A stretch of DNA of 64,000 bases from Ferruginibacter sp. (GCA_016786725.1 JAEUVU010000007.1:547959-611958), one strand, 5' to 3'. Shown: positions 9,446 to 17,911, numbered from the stretch's first letter. Notes: a model not told the origin generated them from the sequence alone. Translations and numbers: made by a program.

Positions 9446-9859
9446 TTAAAAATTCCTGTTTTCTTTTACCCACGCTTTTATATAATCTGCAATTTCTGAT
9501 GTGGTGGCTCCGGGTGCAAATAATTTTCCAACGCCCATTTTATTCAGTTCTGCCATATCGGTTTCAGGAATAATGCCGCCGCCGGTGAGCAGTACATCAT
9601 TCATTTCTTTTTCTTTCATTAAGGCTATTATCTTTGGAAAAACGGTGTTGTGTGCGCCACTTAAAATGCTTACACCAATGGCATCCACGTCTTCCTGCAA
9701 TGCAGCATTTACAACCATTTCGGGTGTTTGGCGCAGGCCGGTGTAAATCACTTCCATGCCGGCATCACGCAGGGCTGTTGCAATTACCTTGGCGCCACGG
9801 TCGTGGCCATCCAGTCCAACTTTGGCAACTAAAACTCTTACAGGTCTGTTTTTCTCCAT
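9446..9859 (-). CDS. Stand-alone cobalamin-binding subunit of an acyl-CoA mutase
   Basis: A 137-residue protein made only of the B12-binding domain found at the C-terminus of methylmalonyl-CoA mutase. The cobalamin signature DGHDRG (Asp17-x-His19-x-x-Gly22) supplies the lower axial histidine; later GVSILSGAH and [12 protein letters not shown] complete the Rossmann-like fold. Length is that of the small subunit of two-part mutases (isobutyryl-CoA or hydroxyisobutyryl-CoA mutase type), which need a separate catalytic subunit. No catalytic barrel subunit is encoded in the window, so the partner must lie elsewhere. It is co-directional with the crotonase gene 8 nt downstream. The substrate isomerised cannot be told. 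Confidence 0.88.
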   Translation of the reverse strand: MEKNRPVRVLVAKVGLDGHDRGAKVIATALRDAGMEVIYTGLRQTPEMVVNAALQEDVDAIGVSILSGAHNTVFPKIIALMKEKEMNDVLLTGGGIIPETDMAELNKMGVGKLFAPGATTSEIADYIKAWVKENRNF

Positions 9860-9926
9860 AGCAAATGGTATAAACTTTTGTAAAAGTAAGTTTATTCAAA
9901 ATAACTGCCTACAGGGAGAAAAATCT

Positions 9927-11156
9927 TTATAAGCACTGCCTGTTTAAAAAGGCAAGGGTGGCCTTATTATAATCGCTGTACATCTGGTGGTCTGAAACTG
10001 ACAGGTCTATCTGCTCTACAACAAAGAGTTTTTGTAAAGGCGTTAAACTGTTCAGTTCAGGAAAAGATGCCGGATCGGCCTGGTATCTTGTAACAAGGCT
10101 GTCAGAAAAACCAATAAAGTAATTCCTGCTGTTAAGATACCCTTTCGATTTTAGTTCAGCAAAAACAGCGGCTGATTTAGCCAGGGTAATATCGCCCCTG
10201 CGGGCAAACCTTTCCGGGTATAAAGGCGAACGTTCTTTAATAAAATACTTGCTGCAAACACCACGGCTGCTTATTGTTTGGGAGTTGGATAATGCAGCAG
10301 CATTTCCTGCCGGACCCACATTTTCATGATTATCAAACCTGGCCATGCAAAACTGGAGAGGTGTGGTAGTTGTTAAAGACACAGCACCTGCCTGTGCACA
10401 GTAACTTACTGCAGCTTTATGTTGGTAATATGCAGAAAGGTATGCCGAATAGTTTCCTCCATTACTCATGCCTGCACAATAACGAAATTTGCTGCGGTTG
10501 GTAACGCCACGGTTGTAAAAAGTATCTGTAATGATCTTGATGTTGGCATAATCAATATTGTTAACCGAATCTGCAGGAGCAACGAGCCATCTTAATTTGC
10601 CGTCAGCATTGGCATCAACACCAGTGGTGGCTTCTTCAGCCTCGGTGATGATAACGCCAAAATTATCATTGATGAGTTCTTTGTAAAGCTGCTTGAATTC
10701 ATAATTATTAAAAAGGTTAAGCGCTGTTCCGCCGGAGCCATGCAAAAGGTAAACAAAACCTTTGTGCCCTGCGGGGAAATATGAATAAACGGGTTTCATC
10801 CTGTCTCTGCCTCTTATCTGTTCAAAATTTAAAAAAACAGGAGTGATGGTTTTCAGGCTTCCGGTGAAAGAAACATTACGGCCAGGCATAATAAACCAGG
10901 TATGCCATTCTTCCGGTCCGTTCAAAAGCGCTGTTTCGCTGCTGCTCCACTTATCAAATATCTGATTGTCGGCAACCGCATTGCTGAAGATATCCACTGT
11001 ATCGCCAATCTTGTATTTGCCGCTGCCATAGCCATTATAAACTGTTACGGTGAAACTGTCAACCGGGGGATTAACCGGAGTTATGGGATCTGTTGAAGAT
11101 TTATTGCAGGAAGAAAGAAAACCGATCAGAAGACAAATGAAAAGCAGCTGTTTCAT
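9927..11156 (-). CDS. Lipoprotein alpha/beta hydrolase with N-terminal repeat-type beta domain
   Basis: A 409-residue predicted lipoprotein (lipobox GFLSSC). The start at 11156 gives a clean signal peptide; an ATG 39 nt further upstream does not. After the lipid anchor come a Pro/Asp-rich linker and a small domain of the bacterial-repeat/InlB-B type (GYGSGKYKIGDTV ... WSSSE ... FIMPGRNVSF). An alpha/beta hydrolase domain follows, with the nucleophile elbow AGMSNGGN at Ser231, an upstream oxyanion stretch VYLLHGSGGTA, and a late SDHQMY histidine. Secreted esterases and polyhydroxybutyrate depolymerases have a similar layout, but no specific substrate can be named. It lies between gltX and the B12 subunit gene, without clear functional coupling. 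Confidence 0.8.
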   Translation of the reverse strand: MKQLLFICLLIGFLSSCNKSSTDPITPVNPPVDSFTVTVYNGYGSGKYKIGDTVDIFSNAVADNQIFDKWSSSETALLNGPEEWHTWFIMPGRNVSFTGSLKTITPVFLNFEQIRGRDRMKPVYSYFPAGHKGFVYLLHGSGGTALNLFNNYEFKQLYKELINDNFGVIITEAEEATTGVDANADGKLRWLVAPADSVNNIDYANIKIITDTFYNRGVTNRSKFRYCAGMSNGGNYSAYLSAYYQHKAAVSYCAQAGAVSLTTTTPLQFCMARFDNHENVGPAGNAAALSNSQTISSRGVCSKYFIKERSPLYPERFARRGDITLAKSAAVFAELKSKGYLNSRNYFIGFSDSLVTRYQADPASFPELNSLTPLQKLFVVEQIDLSVSDHQMYSDYNKATLAFLNRQCL

Positions 11157-11201
11157 GTAGTTAAAAATTTGTTTTTTTTGACCGGTTAAGGCCATGTAAG
11201 T

Positions 11202-12728
11202 TTAAAATTGAGAAAAAACATTTATTGCTTTTTCTATTCTGTTTATTGTTTCAGCACTGCCCATAGTTTCAGCTATCACAAAAACACCCGGGCCCATTTT
11301 AGAACCAACCAGCATTATCCTGAATATCATCTGCAATTCGCCTATCTTGATATTTTTTTCAGTTGCAAGGTTTTTAAACTCGTTTTCAGGCGCACCACCC
11401 CCCCATTCAGCCAGGTTGCTGTATCTTGATATTAATGCTTTAAAAAAATCTTTTTTATCATTATCCCATTTAGGTTTTACTGATGCTTCGTCATACAAAG
11501 AAGGAGCTGCATAGAAGAAAGCAGCCTGCGTGTAAAAATCAGTAAGTAAAGTACAGCGTTCCTTTACCAGGTCAAGCACTTTGGTAAAATAAACATCATC
11601 ATTTATACTAACCCCTTTTGTTTCAAATATTTCTTTAACTATTAACCTGTAACTTTCAACTCCTGACTTTTTTATCCACTCCTGGTTGAACCATTTTGCT
11701 TTTTCAAAATCAAACTTTGCTCCGGCGGCATGCACACGATCCATGCTGAAACATTCAACCAGTTCTTCCATACTGTATAATTCCTGTTCCGTACCATCGT
11801 TCCAGCCCAGTACAGCCAGCAGGTTAACAAATGCTTCAGGTAAAAAACCTCTTTCTTTAAAACCTTCGGTAAGCTCATTTGTTTTCGGATCGGTCCAGTT
11901 CATGGCAAAAACCGGAAAGCCATATTTAGCCCCATCACGTTTGCTGAGTTTGCCACTTGGGCCCATTATCAAGGGCAGATGCGCCCATTGCGGCATATTC
12001 TCTAACCCAAATAAATATTTCCAGAGCAGTACATGTACAGGCGCACTGCTCAGCCATTCTTCTCCCCGAAAGGCGTGGGTTATCTTCATTAAATAATCAT
12101 CTACCACCACAGCCAGGTGATAGGTAGGCATCCCGTCAGCTTTCAGCAAAACTTTATCATCCACCAAAGAAGAATCAAAACTCACTTCATGATGGATCAT
12201 ATCTGTAAATGAAATTGTTTCGTTTGCCGGCATTTTTATACGAATCACATGGCGTGTATTTTCAGCCAACAGCTTTTCTACTTCTTCAGGAAGCAAGGTT
12301 AAGGAATTCCTCATTTTCATCCGCACATTGCCATCATATTGCGGAGAAGGATTTGCTGCTGTTTTAAAATCCTGCCTCATTTTTTCGAGTTCTTCCGGCG
12401 TATCAAAGGCATAATAGGCAAAGCCATCGTTAATCAATTGCTCAGCATATTTTTTGTACAAGGCTTTTCTTTCGCTTTGGCGGTATGGAGCAAAAGGGCC
12501 TCCATGCAACGGACTTTCATCGGGTTGCATGCCACACCATTTGAGGCAGTTGAAAATATAATCTTCTGCACCTTCTACAAACCTGGTTTGGTCGGTATCT
12601 TCAATGCGAACAATAAAATCGCCGCCATTTTTTTTGGCAAAAAGATAATTGTATAAAACGGTACGTACCCCACCTAAATGCAAACCTCCTGTGGGGCTTG
12701 GGGCAAATCTTACTCTTACTTTACTCAT
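11202..12728 (-). CDS. gltX: Glutamyl-tRNA synthetase
   Basis: A 508-residue class I aminoacyl-tRNA synthetase that charges tRNA-Glu in the cytoplasm. It opens KVRVRFAPSPTGGLHLGGVR, where HLGG is the HIGH-type signature; the second signature is GKLSKRDG (KMSKS type). The catalytic Rossmann domain is followed by the helical anticodon-binding region. Length is normal for bacterial GltX. The start at 12728 (MSKVRVRF) is chosen because a perfect promoter box ends only 4 nt upstream, leaving no room for the longer reading from 12749. It could be discriminating or also charge tRNA-Gln; the presence of GlnRS or GatCAB elsewhere would decide. Confidence 0.96.
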   Translation of the reverse strand: MSKVRVRFAPSPTGGLHLGGVRTVLYNYLFAKKNGGDFIVRIEDTDQTRFVEGAEDYIFNCLKWCGMQPDESPLHGGPFAPYRQSERKALYKKYAEQLINDGFAYYAFDTPEELEKMRQDFKTAANPSPQYDGNVRMKMRNSLTLLPEEVEKLLAENTRHVIRIKMPANETISFTDMIHHEVSFDSSLVDDKVLLKADGMPTYHLAVVVDDYLMKITHAFRGEEWLSSAPVHVLLWKYLFGLENMPQWAHLPLIMGPSGKLSKRDGAKYGFPVFAMNWTDPKTNELTEGFKERGFLPEAFVNLLAVLGWNDGTEQELYSMEELVECFSMDRVHAAGAKFDFEKAKWFNQEWIKKSGVESYRLIVKEIFETKGVSINDDVYFTKVLDLVKERCTLLTDFYTQAAFFYAAPSLYDEASVKPKWDNDKKDFFKALISRYSNLAEWGGGAPENEFKNLATEKNIKIGELQMIFRIMLVGSKMGPGVFVIAETMGSAETINRIEKAINVFSQF

Positions 12729-12732
12729 GCTG

Positions 12733-12740
12733 CAAAGATA
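12733..12740 (-). promoter_or_regulatory. Putative -7 promoter box, 4 nt from the gltX start
   Basis: On the minus strand TATCTTTG, an exact TAnnTTTG match, is followed by CAGC and then the gltX ATG. If transcription starts about 4 nt after the box, the mRNA would have essentially no leader. No good -33 element was seen. Confidence 0.5.
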
Positions 12741-12841
12741 AGCTCCCAAAATGTTTTAAACAGAAGGTAAAAAAAGGCGGCATAAGTTTTTAGTCCAGCT
12801 GTTTTTTTAAATCTTTGTGTTTTACATCTCTTAAATTTAAC

Positions 12842-12865
12842 TTAGAGATTTAGAGAAATAGAGAA
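12842..12865. repeat. 8-bp quasi-repeat run in intergenic DNA
   Basis: Three successive 8-mers, TTAGAGAT, TTAGAGAA and ATAGAGAA, between gltX and the lipoprotein terminator. Together with the preceding ATCTCTTAAATTTAA it also forms an imperfect inverted repeat. No coding or promoter role is visible. Confidence 0.5.
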
Positions 12866-12874
12866 GCGTTGTAT

Positions 12875-12902
12875 AAAAAAGGCTGCCTGAAAAGGCAGCC
12901 TT
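12875..12902 (-). terminator. Rho-independent terminator of the lipoprotein gene at 12929
   Basis: A perfect 8-bp stem GGCTGCCT/AGGCAGCC with a short loop, flanked on the minus-strand 3' side by a run of six T. It lies 27 nt past the stop codon. Confidence 0.85.
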
Positions 12903-12928
12903 GAATTGTATATCAAATTATATAAAAA

Positions 12929-13774
12929 TTAACGTAAGATAATTGTCCTTGGTGTTCTGCCGTCAATTGAGAGGGTAGCCAAATTGTCGCAGGTGTTAGG
13001 GTCCCCAAAATCAATTACTGCATAATGGTTTGGTCCCTGAACTTTTAGCTGGCCGCCACTGATATTAGCACAGTCTGTTCTTTTTGTCAAAGCCTGCAAC
13101 ACAGTAATATCCCTTGATACATTTGATGAGTTTGCTACGGTGTGGTTGCCGGTAATTGAAAATACATCATCTAATCTGGCGGGTGTAGCTACGCCAGCTG
13201 TTTGTACCACGGTTCTTAAGCCTGAATGTGTCCAATACCTTCCATTACCGGTATTGGTAACTTTTCCGTTCTCTGTTTTATGAGTCCAGCTCCTGGTATT
13301 TGCTGTGCTTGTGTTTGTCCAGGTGTGAGTGCCTTCAAGCTTATAACCATTAATAATATAGTTGGTAAAGGTCATAACGGCAACACTTCCGCTCTTTCTT
13401 ACAGAATCAGAAAGTGTGATATTGATTTTTCCGCTGCGAACATTACCGTTAAAAACGCAGTTGGTTCCAAAATCAATTACAATGGTTTTTGGAAAACCTT
13501 GTGCAGGGGTAATCGTTACTGTAGCGCACGGAATGAAGTCGTTAACAATAACAGGACCACCGGCTGTAAAACCACCGGCCAGGTTATTTTCATCAGCTAC
13601 CTGGTTGAACATATCACCAGCGTCTTCGCTGAGATTATCAGCAATGGCCTGATCACCGCTTAATTCAAATGTGGTTTCAAATTCCTCGGCTGTTTCCGTT
13701 GCTTTTTTACAGGAGTTAAAGCTAATGGCGAATGCAAGCATGGTGAATGCAAACAGAAATTGTTTAATTTTCAT
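12929..13774 (-). CDS. Lipoprotein of unknown function, paralogue of the gene at 14641
   Basis: A 281-residue protein with a lipoprotein signal peptide (lipobox FNSC followed by KK). I do not recognise a characterised family. After an acidic low-complexity N-terminal stretch it has a beta-rich body with landmarks GFPKTIVIDFGTNC, YKLEGTHTWTNTST, ENGKVTN, LDDVFSITGN and, near the end, YAVIDFGDPNTCDNLA. The same landmarks recur in the same order in the protein at 14641, so the two are paralogues separated by a deacetylase gene on the other strand. Paired cysteines (GTNC, TCDN) could form a disulfide in the periplasm or on the surface. It has its own terminator. Function unknown. Confidence 0.8.
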   Translation of the reverse strand: MKIKQFLFAFTMLAFAISFNSCKKATETAEEFETTFELSGDQAIADNLSEDAGDMFNQVADENNLAGGFTAGGPVIVNDFIPCATVTITPAQGFPKTIVIDFGTNCVFNGNVRSGKINITLSDSVRKSGSVAVMTFTNYIINGYKLEGTHTWTNTSTANTRSWTHKTENGKVTNTGNGRYWTHSGLRTVVQTAGVATPARLDDVFSITGNHTVANSSNVSRDITVLQALTKRTDCANISGGQLKVQGPNHYAVIDFGDPNTCDNLATLSIDGRTPRTIILR

Positions 13775-13870
13775 AAATTTTTGATTTTAAGTGTTGGGTT
13801 GTGAGATTTGTTCAGGTAAGACTGTATCAATACAAAATGGTTTAATCAGGTTTAAAATTTAATGTGCCTA

Positions 13871-14497
13871 ATGTTTTATTTAGCAAAAACGCCAAACTGG
13901 GTAAGTAAATTGTTTAAGGAAAGTACCTGGGCAATCCCGGACGCCGAAAAAACCATTTATCTCACTTTTGACGATGGCCCACACCCCCTGATAACTCCTT
14001 TTGTACTGAAGGAATTGGACAAGTTTGGTGCCAAAGCTACCTTCTTTTGTATAGGTAAGAACGTAGCAGAGTATCCTGATGTGTTTAAAAGCATTTTGGA
14101 AAAGGGACATTCTGTTGGAAATCACACCCACAACCACTTAAATGGCTGGAAAACCCCCAATGCAAAATATTTGCAAAATATTCTGGAAGCAAGAAGTTTT
14201 ATTGATTCTGATCTGTTCAGGCCACCTTACGGCAGGATGACCAGCAGGCAGAAAAATCTTTTGCTGAATTTGAATAAGCCTTTTAAAGTAATAATGTGGA
14301 GTGTATTAAGCGGGGATTTTGACATTAATTTAACACCTGAAAAATGCCTGGACAATGTTATAAAATACTCCCAAAGCGGGTCTGTAGTTGTATTTCATGA
14401 TAGCGAGAAAGCATATGAAAGGCTATTGTATACCTTACCTTTAATGTTAAAATATTTTTCAGAAAAAGGATTTAAGTTTGAAAAAATTGAGGGTTGA
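13871..14497 (+). CDS. Polysaccharide deacetylase, NodB domain
   Basis: A 208-residue protein that is almost entirely a NodB (carbohydrate esterase 4) domain. Motif 1 is LTFDDGPHP with Asp34/Asp35; motif 2 is NHTHNH with His85 and His89 as metal ligands; motif 3 is RPPYGR at 117-122; later come MWSVLSGDFD and VVFHDS. It should remove N-acetyl groups from peptidoglycan or a chitin-like glycan. No clear signal peptide is visible, although the N-terminus could be a weak one. The start at 13871 (MFYLAKTPNW) is preferred over one 9 nt upstream, as homologues begin this way from memory. It stands alone between two divergently placed paralogous lipoprotein genes. Confidence 0.9.
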   Translation: MFYLAKTPNWVSKLFKESTWAIPDAEKTIYLTFDDGPHPLITPFVLKELDKFGAKATFFCIGKNVAEYPDVFKSILEKGHSVGNHTHNHLNGWKTPNAKYLQNILEARSFIDSDLFRPPYGRMTSRQKNLLLNLNKPFKVIMWSVLSGDFDINLTPEKCLDNVIKYSQSGSVVVFHDSEKAYERLLYTLPLMLKYFSEKGFKFEKIEG

Positions 14498-14530
14498 TTT
14501 ATGCTGTTTCAAGTTGCTGATACACTAAAA

Positions 14531-14566
14531 AAAATTGGGCCGGGGTAGAAACCCTGGCCCGTTTTT
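14531..14566 (+). terminator. Terminator, probably bidirectional
   Basis: A 10-bp GC-rich stem GGGCCGGGGT/ACCCTGGCCC (one G-T pair) with an AGAA loop, followed by a T run on the plus side and preceded by an A run. It can end the deacetylase transcript and, read the other way, the lipoprotein transcript from 14641. Confidence 0.82.
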
Positions 14567-14640
14567 AATCCGTACCCTATGAAAACTGGGTTAAATGTAC
14601 ATTGTTGTTGTTAAATTAGCAACAATTTTTTTAACAGTTT

Positions 14641-15558
14641 TTAGAGGGTTATAATATGACGAATTCCGTTTATAATAATTACTGCCAGGTTATCACACCT
14701 GCCGTCTCCATAATCCAGTATGGCTTCATTGCCATTTTTAACAATTTTTACTGTTCCCTGTACTATCCAGCGGCAGCTGAATTTCTTAATTAACGGATCA
14801 GTTACCAATGCTGCCCAGGTACCACCTCCGGAATTTACACTCCTGGCACTGCCGGTAATTTTATATACATCGTCCATTGGAAAATGTGGTGTTCCGTTGC
14901 CGGCAACCTGCAATACATTTTTGGTGCTGTTCCATTTGATCCACCTGCCGGTGTTTACATTGGTTACTTTTCCATCAATTACAACAGCCTTCCAGCCTTG
15001 CATATTGGTTGTACTGGTATTTTCAGAGATATGTGTGCCTTCTATTTTGAGGCTGTCAACCTGGTAGCCCAGAAAAGTTGTTGAAACCTTTGCACCTGGT
15101 ACCGACATGGGATTTGTGTAAATAGAAACTATTTTTCCTTTCCGGTACTTTCCATCGCGGCCCAGGCAACCTGTTCCAAAATCAATGGTTACTGTTTTAG
15201 GAAACACATTTGGAATGTTGGGAACCACTGTAACAGTGAAACAGCGGGCCGGGTTTGTTGTAGTACTTCCCAGTTCTGATAACCCGGATACATTGGCATT
15301 TACGCCCAGGTCTTCGCCAACTTCACTTTTGTTCATGCTGGCTGTAATGTTAAATACATCATCAAACTGGGCTTCTGTTTCTGCTTCTTCTGCAGCAGCC
15401 TGTTGCGTGGCTGCAACCTGCACAGGGTCTGTGTCGGAGCTTGTGGTGGTTGTGTTGATTGGTGTGAGGGTTTCTTCTTTTTTACATGATGTAAAAATAA
15501 TGGCTCCCATGAAGCCGAAGGCGAGGAGCCAGGTGGTGCTGTTTAAAATCTTTTTCAT
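14641..15558 (-). CDS. Lipoprotein of unknown function, paralogue of the gene at 12929
   Basis: A 305-residue lipoprotein (lipobox IFTSC then KK). A Thr/Ala/Glu-rich linker of about 60 residues precedes a beta-rich body with VFPKTVTIDFGTGC, LKIEGTHISENTST, IDGKVTN, MDDVYKITGS and AILDYGDGRCDNLA. These match the landmarks of the protein at 12929 one for one, although the surrounding residues have diverged, so the duplication is not recent. The longer linker may hold the domain further from the membrane. No enzyme motif is visible. Function unknown; proximity to a deacetylase suggests, but does not show, a cell-envelope role. Confidence 0.8.
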   Translation of the reverse strand: MKKILNSTTWLLAFGFMGAIIFTSCKKEETLTPINTTTTSSDTDPVQVAATQQAAAEEAETEAQFDDVFNITASMNKSEVGEDLGVNANVSGLSELGSTTTNPARCFTVTVVPNIPNVFPKTVTIDFGTGCLGRDGKYRKGKIVSIYTNPMSVPGAKVSTTFLGYQVDSLKIEGTHISENTSTTNMQGWKAVVIDGKVTNVNTGRWIKWNSTKNVLQVAGNGTPHFPMDDVYKITGSARSVNSGGGTWAALVTDPLIKKFSCRWIVQGTVKIVKNGNEAILDYGDGRCDNLAVIIINGIRHIITL

Positions 15559-15673
15559 AAAATTTAAAATTAAAGGTGAATAAAACGAACGGGTGTATGA
15601 CTATGCCCTGCTGATTTAGTTTAAAGAATCGTTAAATTAATTTTTAGCATTTTTGCAAATGCAAACAAAAAAT

Positions 15674-16438
15674 ATGATTGTAGATACACACTGTCATCTG
15701 TATGTTGATGAATTTAAGAATGATATAGATGAAGTTATCAGAAGGGCAGAACAAGAAGGTGTTCAAAAATTTTATTTGCCTGCCATAGATAGTTCAGAAA
15801 TTGAAAATTTATTATTGCTGGAAAGTAAATATCCTGCAAGATGTATTGCTATGATGGGGCTGCACCCATGCTCGGTAAAAGAGAATTATCTGGAAGAATT
15901 ATGGGTTGTTAAGGAATGGCTTGCTAAAAGAAAATTTGCTGCAGTTGGGGAAATTGGCCTTGATTTTTACTGGGATAAAACCTTTGTGGCACAGCAATAC
16001 GAGGCATTCAGAATGCAGATCGAGCTTTCACTGCAGTATAAATTGCCCATCGTTATTCATACCCGTAATGCCATGCAGGAAACTATTGATGTGGTAAAAG
16101 AATATACACCCGCAGGTGTAAAAGGTATATTTCATTGCTTTGGCGGAACGGTGGAAAATGCAAATGAAATTATTGATGCAGGATTTTATCTGGGAATAGG
16201 AGGGGTGCTTACCTATAAAAAATCCGGACTTGCTGAAGTGTTGGGGCAGATTGATTTAAAGCATATGGTTTTGGAAACCGATTCCCCTTATTTAACACCC
16301 GTGCCTTTCAGGGGCAAGCGCAATGAAAGCAGCTATTTAAAATATGTTGTAGAAAAACTGGCTGAGGTAAAAAAAGTTTCGGTTGAGGAAGTTACGAATA
16401 TTACAACCGCAAATGCTGAAAAAATATTCGGCATATAG
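15674..16438 (+). CDS. tatD: TatD-family metal-dependent deoxyribonuclease
   Basis: A 254-residue TIM-barrel hydrolase of the TatD/YcfH family, cytoplasmic. Metal ligands are visible: DTHCHLY (His6, His8), AVGEIGLDFYW with the bridging Glu, VIHTRNA, GIFHCFGG and LETDSPYLTP with the final Asp. Members act on DNA 3' ends and possibly D-aminoacyl-tRNA; the exact role is not settled. The start at 15674 (MIVDTHCHL) matches the family N-terminus; an ATG at 15659 would add five residues and lies 3 nt after a near-consensus promoter box (CATTTTTG), so it remains possible. The tRNA-Ser gene follows. Confidence 0.9.
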   Translation: MIVDTHCHLYVDEFKNDIDEVIRRAEQEGVQKFYLPAIDSSEIENLLLLESKYPARCIAMMGLHPCSVKENYLEELWVVKEWLAKRKFAAVGEIGLDFYWDKTFVAQQYEAFRMQIELSLQYKLPIVIHTRNAMQETIDVVKEYTPAGVKGIFHCFGGTVENANEIIDAGFYLGIGGVLTYKKSGLAEVLGQIDLKHMVLETDSPYLTPVPFRGKRNESSYLKYVVEKLAEVKKVSVEEVTNITTANAEKIFGI

Positions 16439-16450
16439 TTATTGAAACTG

Positions 16451-16458
16451 TATTTTTG
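16451..16458 (+). promoter_or_regulatory. Putative -7 promoter box for tRNA-Ser
   Basis: TATTTTTG, an exact TAnnTTTG match, 18 nt before the mature tRNA 5' end and just past the tatD stop. It would give a short precursor for RNase P. Confidence 0.5.
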
Positions 16459-16476
16459 CCACCCGGTAAAAAAATT

Positions 16477-16563
16477 GGAGACTTGTCCGAGTGGTTGAAG
16501 GAGCACGCCTGGAAAGTGTGTATAGGGGAAACTCTATCAAGGGTTCGAATCCCTTAGTCTCCG
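16477..16563 (+). tRNA. tRNA-Ser (anticodon GGA)
   Basis: An 87-nt type II tRNA. Acceptor stem GGAGACT/AGTCTCC with discriminator G; anticodon stem CACGC/GTGTG with loop CTGGAAA, giving anticodon GGA at 16511-16513 (reads UCC and UCU); a long variable arm as expected for serine; T arm AAGGG-TTCGAAT-CCCTT. CCA is not encoded in the DNA. Confidence 0.97.
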
Positions 16564-16567
16564 CATT

Positions 16568-16598
16568 AATCTCCATTGTTTTTGCAATGGAGATTTTT
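16568..16598 (+). terminator. Rho-independent terminator after tRNA-Ser
   Basis: A perfect 11-bp stem AATCTCCATTG/CAATGGAGATT with a T-rich loop and a following T run. It abuts the stop codon of murF on the other strand. Confidence 0.82.
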
Positions 16599-17874
16599 AT
16601 TCTAAAACTTTTTCCATCTGCGTACTTCTTGATCCTTTTATTAAGACTGCCACATGGTTAAAATCCTGTTCCTTAAACCATTCTTTTGCCTGCCCGGATT
16701 TTTCAAAATATAAATAAGAATGTTTTACATTATTAAAATCACCACCAACTAAAACCACATTTTTCCATTTGTATTTTTCTATAAGACCAACCAAGGCCTG
16801 GTGTTCTTTCATGCTTTCTGAACCCAGTTCCATCATGCCGCCAAGCATCAGCACTTTATCGGTGCCATCCATAGATACAAAATTTTCAATGGCCGCTTTC
16901 ATGCTGGTTGGGTTTGCATTGTAAGCATCTAAAATAATTTTGTTACCGTCTTTTTCAATTAACTGGCTGCGGCTGTTTGAAGGCAGATAATTTTCCAAAG
17001 CTGATTTTATTTTTTCATCAGGTACCTTAAAGTATTTGCCAATAGCAACTGCCAGTAGAATGTTGGGCAGATTGTATTCTCCAACCAGATTTGTTTTAAT
17101 TGACGGCAAATCCGCCCCTGCTGTTATTGAAACTTCTAATAATCCGGAACTGTTTTTTACAAAGCCTGTAATACCGGCGCTCTGTGTTCCATAGGTAATA
17201 ATTTCTTTTATGCCTTTGCTCATTTGCTGCAGGTAATCATAATCCCACATAACAAAGGCAATGCCATCGTGGGCTCTTAAATAATCATACAGTTCTCCTT
17301 TTCCTTTGCGTATGCCTAGTTCACCACCAAAGCCTTCTAAATGGGCTTTGCCGCAGTTTGTGATAATACCATGCGTAGGCATTGTATATTCACAATAACC
17401 TTCAATTTCTTTTTGATGATTGGCCCCCATTTCAATTATAGCTATTTCCGCATCGGTCTTTATTTTTAAAATGGTTAAAGGAATGCCGATATGATTATTG
17501 AGGTTGCCTTCGGTGGTATATGTTCTATATGAAGGTGAGAGCACTGCGTGTACCAGTTCTTTGGAAGTGGTTTTGCCATTGCTGCCTGTGATGGCAATAA
17601 ATGGTATTTGTTTAAGCTGGTTACGGTGATGCAATGCCAGGTCCTGCAGTGTTTTTAAAACATCAGGCATTTTAATCATTCTTTCATCTGCCTCGATAGA
17701 TTCGTCAACAACAGCATATGCAGCCCCCTTGGCCAAAGCTTCTGCGGCAAATTGATTGCCATTAAAATTAGGCCCTTTCAGGGCAAAAAAAAGGTCGCCC
17801 TGTTTTACCTTCCTGGTGTCGGTTTGGATGCAAGGATATTGTTGGTATAGTGTATAAAGCTCTGATATTTGCAT
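16597..17874 (-). CDS. murF: UDP-N-acetylmuramoyl-tripeptide--D-alanyl-D-alanine ligase
   Basis: A 425-residue Mur ligase that adds D-Ala-D-Ala to the UDP-MurNAc-tripeptide in the cytoplasm, the last soluble step of peptidoglycan precursor synthesis. The N-terminal UDP-binding domain has TDTRKVKQGDLFFALKG; the ATP P-loop GSNGKTTS is at 97-104; YTTEGNLNNHIGIPLT, NSRSQLIEKDG and LDAYNANPTSM follow in the order typical of MurF. Length is usual for the family in this phylum. It lies 85 nt downstream of gldJ on the same strand, with a hairpin between. murF next to gldJ is an arrangement I recall from other gliding Bacteroidota. Confidence 0.95.
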   Translation of the reverse strand: MQISELYTLYQQYPCIQTDTRKVKQGDLFFALKGPNFNGNQFAAEALAKGAAYAVVDESIEADERMIKMPDVLKTLQDLALHHRNQLKQIPFIAITGSNGKTTSKELVHAVLSPSYRTYTTEGNLNNHIGIPLTILKIKTDAEIAIIEMGANHQKEIEGYCEYTMPTHGIITNCGKAHLEGFGGELGIRKGKGELYDYLRAHDGIAFVMWDYDYLQQMSKGIKEIITYGTQSAGITGFVKNSSGLLEVSITAGADLPSIKTNLVGEYNLPNILLAVAIGKYFKVPDEKIKSALENYLPSNSRSQLIEKDGNKIILDAYNANPTSMKAAIENFVSMDGTDKVLMLGGMMELGSESMKEHQALVGLIEKYKWKNVVLVGGDFNNVKHSYLYFEKSGQAKEWFKEQDFNHVAVLIKGSRSTQMEKVLE

Positions 17875-17911
17875 GAATCAAAAATAAAGCAGAAGCGTTA
17901 AATAAAGACAC

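Noticed and set aside
9438..9473. Upstream start for the crotonase gene at 9473
   Set aside because: It would overlap the end of the B12-binding subunit gene and add residues before the normal crotonase N-terminus.
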